Source of the DNA: Thermoanaerobacteraceae bacterium
GTDB lineage: Bacteria > Bacillota > JADQBR01
Direction: 5' to 3'
DNA: 40,701 nucleotides
NCBI GenBank assembly: GCA_017656305.1
Contig: JACDOG010000018.1
Location: 1 to 40,701, forward strand
Of the stretch, positions 35,777-40,701 are shown one piece after another (position 1 is the first letter of the stretch; each line of letters begins with the position of its first letter). Position numbers and translations under genes: made by a program. The notes beneath the pieces are model-generated. The model did no database searches and had not been told where the DNA came from. It saw only the letters and a program-made list of their open reading frames with translations.

Positions 35777-37066
35777 GTGGTAGATCTTTTCGATTTTACC
35801 GGCAATAAGCAAAAAGCGGAGCCGCTGGCGCAGCGCATGCGGCCGCGCACGCTGGATGAATTTATAGGACAGGAACATATAGTAGGACCAGGGAAGCTCC
35901 TGCGGCGGGCCATTGAGGCGGACCAACTGATGTCCATCATTTTATACGGCCCTCCGGGCACTGGCAAAACAACCCTGGCAATGATTATTTCTAACATGAC
36001 CAAAGCCAGGTTCGTGAGGCTAAACGCGGTCACTGTAGGGGTGAAGGAACTGCGCCAGACTATTGAGGAAGCCCGGGAACACCTCAAGTACTACCAGCAG
36101 AAGACCATCGTTTTTCTGGATGAAATTCACCGCTTTAACAAGTCCCAGCAGGATGCGCTGCTGCCTGCCGTGGAGGAAGGGACAATTATTTTAATCGGCG
36201 CAACCACGGAAAACCCCTATTTTGAAGTGAATTCCCCCCTGTTAAGCCGGTCGCGTATTTTCACCCTGGAGGAGTTAACCGATGACCACGTCAGGGAAAT
36301 ACTGGAGCATGCCCTGCAGGATAAAGAACGGGGTCTCGGCCAGTATCAGGTGAAGATAGACGAAGACGCTTTACAGCACCTGGTGAAGACTGCTAACGGC
36401 GACGCGCGCAACGCGCTTAATGCCCTAGAGCTTGCGGTGCTGACCACGCCGCCGGAGGATGGCGTCAGGCACATCACGCTTGACATAGCGGCAGAGTCCA
36501 TTCAAAAGCGCGTTATGAAGTACGACAAGAACGGTGACAATCATTACGACATCATTTCCGCATTTATCAAATCACTGCGGGGAAGCGACCCCGATGCTGC
36601 TCTTTATTGGTTTGCCCGGGCCATTCACTCGGGGGAAGACCCGAAATTTTTGGTGAGACGCCTGATAGTCCATGCCTCGGAGGATGTGGGCCTGGCGGAT
36701 AACCGGGCCATGTTGATGGCTCACGCGGCAGCCAACGCTCTGGAGTGGCTGGGTATGCCCGAGGCACGAATCCCCATTGCCCAGGCCATTATCTATATTG
36801 CCAAAGCACCGAAAAGCAATTCGGTAATTAAAGCCGTAGACCGGGCATTTGCCGCGGTGGATAAGGAACGAGCGGATCCGGTGCCGGTTCACCTGAGAGA
36901 CAGTCATTATAAAGGTGCCAAGGAACTGGGACACGGCAAGGATTACAAGTACCCCCACCACTACCCCGGCCACTGGGTGGAGCAGCAGTACCTGCCGGAC
37001 AACCTGCAGGGGACCAAGTTTTACCAACCTAGCGACCAGGGTGAGGAAGCGAATTTTAAGGATTAG
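35777..37066 (+). CDS. rarA: Replication-associated recombination protein A
   Basis: This AAA+ ATPase of about 429 aa (also MgsA/YrvN) acts at stalled replication forks. Walker A GPPGTGKTT (near 58-66), Walker B FLDEIHRFNKSQQD (near 115-128), ATTENP sensor 1 and the C-terminal tetramerisation domain (EDVGLADNRAM, HYPGHWVEQQYLP) are intact. The GTG at 35777 follows GGGTGA; an upstream GTG at 35768 overlaps that site. It lies between tcdA and the Rrf2-iscS cluster as in Bacillus. Confidence 0.95.
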   Translation: MVDLFDFTGNKQKAEPLAQRMRPRTLDEFIGQEHIVGPGKLLRRAIEADQLMSIILYGPPGTGKTTLAMIISNMTKARFVRLNAVTVGVKELRQTIEEAREHLKYYQQKTIVFLDEIHRFNKSQQDALLPAVEEGTIILIGATTENPYFEVNSPLLSRSRIFTLEELTDDHVREILEHALQDKERGLGQYQVKIDEDALQHLVKTANGDARNALNALELAVLTTPPEDGVRHITLDIAAESIQKRVMKYDKNGDNHYDIISAFIKSLRGSDPDAALYWFARAIHSGEDPKFLVRRLIVHASEDVGLADNRAMLMAHAAANALEWLGMPEARIPIAQAIIYIAKAPKSNSVIKAVDRAFAAVDKERADPVPVHLRDSHYKGAKELGHGKDYKYPHHYPGHWVEQQYLPDNLQGTKFYQPSDQGEEANFKD

Positions 37067-37146
37067 CAGGTAGGAATTGCTGGGTGGGGTGCATGACTCG
37101 TTTAAAAAAGAAAATTAAAATCAAAATCAAAAAAATGTTGCTTTAC

Positions 37147-37170
37147 GGTCCGGCGCGGGCCTTTATTTTT
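37147..37170 (+). terminator. Terminator after rarA
   Basis: GGTCC (37147-37151) pairs with GGGCC (37157-37161, one T-G pair) around GGCGC and is followed by TTTATTTTT. The 246-base gap holds this, an A-rich stretch and the promoter of the Rrf2 gene. Confidence 0.7.
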
Positions 37171-37235
37171 GCATATATTTTTCTCCTTGCGGAAAATTAA
37201 TAATAAAAACATAGTTTAAAGGTAGGTTTTCTTTA

Positions 37236-37265
37236 TTGACAAAATACCGAGTAATTTGCTATGAT
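37236..37265 (+). promoter_or_regulatory. Promoter of the iscR-iscS-iscU-mnmA operon
   Basis: TTGACA (37236-37241), an 18-base spacer and TATGAT (37260-37265) form a strong sigma-A promoter starting near 37272, 41 bases before the first gene. It carries two candidate operator repeats. Confidence 0.82.
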
Positions 37266-37288
37266 ATTTAATACCGAGGAAGTTACTA
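37244..37288 (+). promoter_or_regulatory. Direct-repeat operator for the Rrf2 regulator
   Basis: Two 18-base direct repeats that both begin ATACCGAG (37244-37261 and 37271-37288) match at 15 positions and are 27 bases apart. The first covers the spacer and start of the -10; the second covers the transcription start. Rrf2 proteins often bind sites that begin with ATACC, so self-repression is likely (inference). Confidence 0.65.
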
Positions 37289-37312
37289 GGTTTTTGAAAA
37301 AGGAGTGACATG

Positions 37313-37765
37313 ATGAAGCTGTCAACGAAGGGCGAATATGGATTACGAGCCATGTTCGACTTGGCTCAGCGGTATGGGACCGGCCCCGTATCGCTGAAGA
37401 GCATTGCGGCCCGTCAGGAAATTTCCGAGCATTACCTGGAACAGCTGATAGCGGTCCTGCGGAAAGCCGGTCTTGTAAAAAGCGTCAGGGGAGCCCAGGG
37501 TGGCTATATGCTGGCCCGGGAACCCGAGGAGATAAAAGTGGGAGAAATTATTCGGGCGCTAGAAGGCCCTATAGCGCCCATGGAGTGTGTCAGCGAGGAG
37601 GACCCTGAAGAATGTCACCGCAGCGAGAGCTGTATTACCAGAAAAATATGGCGCAGGGTTCGTGACAGTATCAGCGAGGTACTGGATGCCATAACACTGC
37701 AGGATATGTGTGACGAAGCAGAAAAGGAACGGCAAAAAAATGACTATTACATGTATTACATCTAA
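37313..37765 (+). CDS. iscR: Rrf2-family regulator, IscR-like
   Basis: This 150-aa winged-helix regulator starts MKLSTKGEYGLRAM and has a recognition helix near 28-50. Three Cys at 92, 101 and 107 lie where IscR binds its [2Fe-2S] cluster (C92, C98, C104 in E. coli), so it is more like IscR than CymR, which lacks this set. It presumably senses Fe-S supply and represses its own operon. The ATG at 37313 is preferred over 37310 because the family starts there and the spacing from GGAG is better. iscS follows after 18 bases. Confidence 0.88.
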   Translation: MKLSTKGEYGLRAMFDLAQRYGTGPVSLKSIAARQEISEHYLEQLIAVLRKAGLVKSVRGAQGGYMLAREPEEIKVGEIIRALEGPIAPMECVSEEDPEECHRSESCITRKIWRRVRDSISEVLDAITLQDMCDEAEKERQKNDYYMYYI

Positions 37766-37783
37766 TTAAGGAGGCTGCTGACA

Positions 37784-38986
37784 GTGCGTAAGGTATACTT
37801 GGATCACAGTGCTACCACTCCTGTACACCCGGAAGTGGTAAAGACCATTAATCATTATCTTACCGAAGCTTGGGGCAATCCTTCTAGCATTCACAGCTTT
37901 GGTAGAGAAGCGAGAAAAGGACTGGAAGAGGCCAGGGAAAAGGTTGCTGCATTGATGGGTGCCAATCCCGAGGAAATTGTTTTCACCAGCGGTGGTACCG
38001 AAGCGGATAACATGGCGGTTATCGGCGGTGCCTATGCCAGGGAAAAGGACGGCAAGCATCTGATAACCAGCCAGATTGAACACCATGCAGTTTTGGATGC
38101 CTTTAAATATTTGGAGAAACAGGGTTTTGAGGTTACCTACCTGCCGGTGGATGAAGACGGCTTGGTCAGGGTTGAGGACCTGCGTAACGCCATTAGAGAC
38201 GATACCACTTTAATCAGTATCATGCACGTTAACAATGAGATCGGTACCATTCAGCCCATTGAGGAGATTGGGGCCATTGCCAGGGAAAAAGGCATCTTAT
38301 TCCATGTGGATGCCGTGCAGAGTTATGGTAAAATACCCGTTGATGTGAACAAGCTGAATGCAGACATGCTGACCGCCTCTTCGCATAAAATCTACGGGCC
38401 CAAAGGTGTGGGCTGTCTCTATATCCGCAAAGGGGTGAGAATACCTTCCTATACTCACGGCGGCGGCCAGGAAAAGAAACGCCGTCCCGGAACAGAAAAC
38501 GTGCCTGGTATCGTGGGTTTTGGCAAGGCGGCGGAAATTGCGGCACAGGAACTGGAAGGCGAGATGAAGCGCCTGACGGCGTTAAGAGACAAGCTTATTA
38601 AGGGCATTGAGGAGAGAATACCGGAGATTCGCGTTAATGGGCACCGTACTAAGCGATTGCCCGGCAATGCTAACATCAGTTTCCGCTACATTGAAGGGGA
38701 ATCCCTGCTGCTGAGCCTGGATATGAAAGGTATTGCCGCATCCAGCGGTTCTGCATGTACTTCCGGTTCGCTGGACCCGTCTCACGTGCTGCTGGCCATC
38801 GGGTTGTCTCACGAAATAGCCCACGGTTCACTGCGCATGACACTGGGACGGGACAACACGGAAGAAGATATCGATTATGTCTTGGAGGTCTTGCCGGAGA
38901 TAGTGGAACGGCTGCGTTCCATGTCCCCGCTGTACCAGCGTAAGGAAACCTGTAAGCAGAAGGAGTGTTATGCACATGTACAGTGA
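37784..38986 (+). CDS. iscS: Cysteine desulfurase
   Basis: This 400-aa PLP enzyme takes sulfur from cysteine for Fe-S clusters and tRNA thiolation. The PLP lysine is K202 in SSHKIYGPKG; the persulfide-forming Cys is C325 in SSGSACTSG. It begins VYLDHSATTPV, typical for NifS/IscS. The GTG start follows AAGGAGG by 9 bases. Its partners IscU and MnmA lie directly downstream, so it feeds both. The last 17 bases overlap iscU. Confidence 0.96.
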   Translation: MRKVYLDHSATTPVHPEVVKTINHYLTEAWGNPSSIHSFGREARKGLEEAREKVAALMGANPEEIVFTSGGTEADNMAVIGGAYAREKDGKHLITSQIEHHAVLDAFKYLEKQGFEVTYLPVDEDGLVRVEDLRNAIRDDTTLISIMHVNNEIGTIQPIEEIGAIAREKGILFHVDAVQSYGKIPVDVNKLNADMLTASSHKIYGPKGVGCLYIRKGVRIPSYTHGGGQEKKRRPGTENVPGIVGFGKAAEIAAQELEGEMKRLTALRDKLIKGIEERIPEIRVNGHRTKRLPGNANISFRYIEGESLLLSLDMKGIAASSGSACTSGSLDPSHVLLAIGLSHEIAHGSLRMTLGRDNTEEDIDYVLEVLPEIVERLRSMSPLYQRKETCKQKECYAHVQ

Positions 38987-39347
38987 AAAAGTAATGGATC
39001 ATTTTACCAACCCGCGTAATGTCGGCGAGCTGGAAAATCCTGATGGTGTGGGCGAAGTAGGTAACCCCACCTGCGGGGATATCATGAAAATATACATTAG
39101 TGTAAAAGACGGCATTATTACCGATATCAAGTTTAAAACCTTCGGCTGCGGTGCGGCCATTGCGACCAGCAGCATGGTTACGGAAATGGTAAAAGGGAAA
39201 ACTATAGAAGAAGCAATGAAGATCACCAACAAATCTGTGGCTGAAGCGCTGGACGGTTTACCGCCGGCAAAAATGCACTGTTCCAATTTGGCTGCAGATG
39301 CCTTGCACAAGGCTATAGAGGATTACCGGAAAAAACAGGCAAGCTAG
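38970..39347 (+). CDS. iscU: Fe-S cluster assembly scaffold IscU
   Basis: This 125-aa scaffold carries the three cluster-binding Cys: C35 (NPTCGD, with Asp37), C60 (FGCGAA) and C104 (KMHCSNL). It resembles the NifU N-terminal/IscU type and not SufU, as it lacks the insertion near the second Cys. The ATG at 38970 is followed two codons later by another (38976) that matches the family start MYSEKVMDHF; either is possible, with AGGAG 4 or 10 bases upstream. It overlaps iscS, so the two are co-translated. Confidence 0.94.
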   Translation: MHMYSEKVMDHFTNPRNVGELENPDGVGEVGNPTCGDIMKIYISVKDGIITDIKFKTFGCGAAIATSSMVTEMVKGKTIEEAMKITNKSVAEALDGLPPAKMHCSNLAADALHKAIEDYRKKQAS

Positions 39348-39371
39348 GGGGCACATGCCCCCACAATTTTT
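39347..39371 (+). terminator. Attenuating hairpin between iscU and mnmA
   Basis: GGGGGC (39347-39352) pairs with GCCCCC (39357-39362) around four bases, followed by ACAATTTTT. It begins at the last base of the iscU stop codon and lies inside the operon, so it may lower mnmA expression relative to iscS-iscU. Confidence 0.65.
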
Positions 39372-39382
39372 GAGGTGGGAAA

Positions 39383-40468
39383 ATGGCTGAAAAAGTATTG
39401 GTAGCAATGAGTGGAGGCGTGGACAGTTCCATAACCGCAGCTTTGATAAAGGAAAGAGGCTATGACGTAATTGGTGTGACCATGCAGATTTGGCCCAAGG
39501 ACCAGCCGCACCCGGATTACGAAGGGGCATGCTGTTCCCTGTCGGCTATCGAGGATGCCCGCCGCGTGGCTCAAAAACTGGATATCCCTTATTACGTGAT
39601 GAACTTCCGGGATTACTTCCGGGAAAAGGTGATTGACTACTTTACCGAAGAATACCTGCGCGGGCGCACACCAAACCCCTGCATTGCTTGCAACCAGTAC
39701 GTGAAGTTCCAGGCACTGCTCAACAAGGCTTTGGCGCTGGAAACGGACTACATCGCAACCGGTCATTATGCCAGGATCTTTTACGATGAGGATCGGGAAA
39801 GGTACCTGTTGGCCAGGGCGGAAGATAAAAACAAGGACCAGACTTACGTATTGTACGGGTTTACCCAGGACCAGCTGGCCCGCACGCTGATGCCGCTGGG
39901 TGACTACACCAAGCCGCAGATTAGGAAGATGGCCGAGGAAATGGGCCTGCCGGTGGCCCACAAGCCGGAAAGCCAAGAAATCTGTTTTGTGCCGGACAAC
40001 AACTACCGGAACTTCCTGGAAGAAAAAGTGGGGGAAAAGATAAAACCTGGCCCATTTTTGGATACCCAAGGCAACAAAATCGGCGAGCACAAGGGTATTG
40101 CCTACTATACCATCGGCCAGAGACGCGGCCTGGGGCTGGCCATGGGTGAGCCGGTGTACGTGGTGGATATTGACCCGGAGCGTAATGCCGTGATTGTGGG
40201 CACTAAGGAGGAAACCATGAGCAAGGGGCTGGTTGCCAGCAGGAACAACTTTATTCTGGTAGATAAACTGGAAAAACCCATGGAAGTGACGGCAAAAATC
40301 CGATACAAGGCACCTCAAGTGCCCGCGGTGATTAAACCTTTACCTGACGGCAATGTAGAGGTGGAATTTGCAAAGCCGCAAAGAGCAGTTACCCCCGGAC
40401 AGGCTATTGTCTATTACCAGGACGATTTGGTTGTCGGCGGGGGGACGATTGAAAAGGCGTTAAAATAA
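39383..40468 (+). CDS. mnmA: tRNA-specific 2-thiouridylase MnmA
   Basis: This 361-aa enzyme puts sulfur on uridine 34 of tRNAs for Lys, Glu and Gln, using sulfur from a desulfurase. The ATP motif SGGVDSS is at 10-16; the catalytic Cys pair is C100 (NPCIAC) and C201 (SQEICF), close to C102 and C199 of E. coli. TGHYAR (126-131) and YYTIGQRRGLG are intact. GAGGTGGG precedes the ATG. It lies behind iscS as in Bacillus, where a dedicated desulfurase serves it. Confidence 0.96.
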   Translation: MAEKVLVAMSGGVDSSITAALIKERGYDVIGVTMQIWPKDQPHPDYEGACCSLSAIEDARRVAQKLDIPYYVMNFRDYFREKVIDYFTEEYLRGRTPNPCIACNQYVKFQALLNKALALETDYIATGHYARIFYDEDRERYLLARAEDKNKDQTYVLYGFTQDQLARTLMPLGDYTKPQIRKMAEEMGLPVAHKPESQEICFVPDNNYRNFLEEKVGEKIKPGPFLDTQGNKIGEHKGIAYYTIGQRRGLGLAMGEPVYVVDIDPERNAVIVGTKEETMSKGLVASRNNFILVDKLEKPMEVTAKIRYKAPQVPAVIKPLPDGNVEVEFAKPQRAVTPGQAIVYYQDDLVVGGGTIEKALK

Positions 40469-40470
40469 AA

Positions 40471-40500
40471 CAGCCTTCTTGGTCCAGAAGGCTGTTTTTT
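40471..40500 (+). terminator. Terminator after mnmA; intron target site
   Basis: CAGCCTTCT (40471-40479) pairs with AGAAGGCTG (40486-40494) around TGGTCC and runs into six T's. The second intron stub begins at the very next base. Confidence 0.95.
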
Positions 40501-40659
40501 GTTCGCCCAGCATGTCTGCTGAGCCGATGGGTTGAAAGAAACCCTGTCACCTAACCAGCGGGAAGACAATCCGCAGGCAAGGGCGTCGCCGGTAACGGCG
40601 GGGTCTGAAGGAAGCCGAAGGGGGAACTTGGAACATAGCGCAAGCGACCCGAAGTTGGC
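40501..40659 (+). mobile_element. 5' stub of a group IIC intron, copy 2
   Basis: These 159 bases align without gaps to 17095-17253 at about 87% identity. Differences include paired changes that keep helices, for example GGGC/GCCC becoming GGGT/ACCC near 40529-40544 (numbering of this copy). It starts directly after a terminator T run, as group IIC introns do. Similarity to the first copy ends at GAAGTTGGC; the last 42 bases of the window are unrelated to copy 1. Whether more intron follows beyond the window cannot be seen. Confidence 0.72.
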
Positions 40660-40701
40660 CTGGTGTCTTCTCTTCCAGTTCTTCCGGTTCTTTGGTTGCA
40701 C

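Noticed and set aside
40414-40701. 95-codon - strand frame at the window end
   Set aside because: Antisense to mnmA, its terminator and the second intron stub; no sign of coding selection.

Overview
The window is about 40.7 kb of a spore-forming, anaerobic Firmicute chromosome, most like the Desulfotomaculum/Pelotomaculum group (Peptococcaceae). This rests on sporulation genes (spoIID, bofC), a SigI/RsgI pair, a nickel operon with CooT- and FmdE-type proteins, an IscR-IscS-IscU-MnmA cluster, and a gene order matching the Firmicute bofC-ruv-queA-tgt-yajC-secDF-recJ-apt-relA-dtd-hisS-aspS-6S RNA-tcdA-rarA-iscS-mnmA backbone. All genes but one small one lie on the + strand, downstream of an rRNA operon whose last bases and 5S rRNA open the window.

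Layout. 1-250: end of 23S, 5S rRNA and its terminator. 300-4360: a nickel (or cobalt) operon of a DUF3842 protein, CooT-like protein, FmdE-like protein and an ECF transporter (NikM/CbiM, PDGLE subunit, CbiQ, CbiO), with a structured leader and an internal terminator-like hairpin that share the sequence CCATGAAGGT. 4338-5960: cysK on its own promoter inside cbiO, a gene-poor stretch with a palindrome and a third related hairpin, and a 63-aa gene of unknown function on the - strand. 5969-10934: nadE, yebC, bofC, ruvCAB and a DUF2905 membrane protein. 10935-12923: SigI and its anti-sigma factor behind a sigma-I-like promoter. 13040-17060: spoIID, queA, tgt, yajC. 17095-17961: a 5' stub of a group IIC intron followed by a damaged antitoxin and a MazF toxin. 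18103-21002: HD-domain protein, secD, secF. 21168-32524: CDF transporter, LapA-like protein, recJ, apt, relA, dtd, MBL hydrolase, hisS, aspS. 32762-32951: 6S RNA. 33077-40468: tcdA, csoR-trxA, threonine aldolase, rarA, then iscR-iscS-iscU-mnmA. 40501-40659: a second copy of the intron stub.

Most of the window is housekeeping: Holliday-junction processing, queuosine and 2-thiouridine tRNA modification, protein export, stringent response, aminoacylation and Fe-S assembly. The least described parts are (1) the nickel operon with its DUF3842 gene and repeated CCATGAAGGT hairpins, (2) two 159-nt group IIC intron 5' stubs with the same end points, each directly behind a terminator and showing compensatory base changes, and (3) candidate self-regulatory operators in front of sigI, csoR and the Rrf2 gene. 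No CRISPR array, tRNA, phage gene, transposase or reverse transcriptase was seen. All family assignments come from reading motifs by eye, without database searches.
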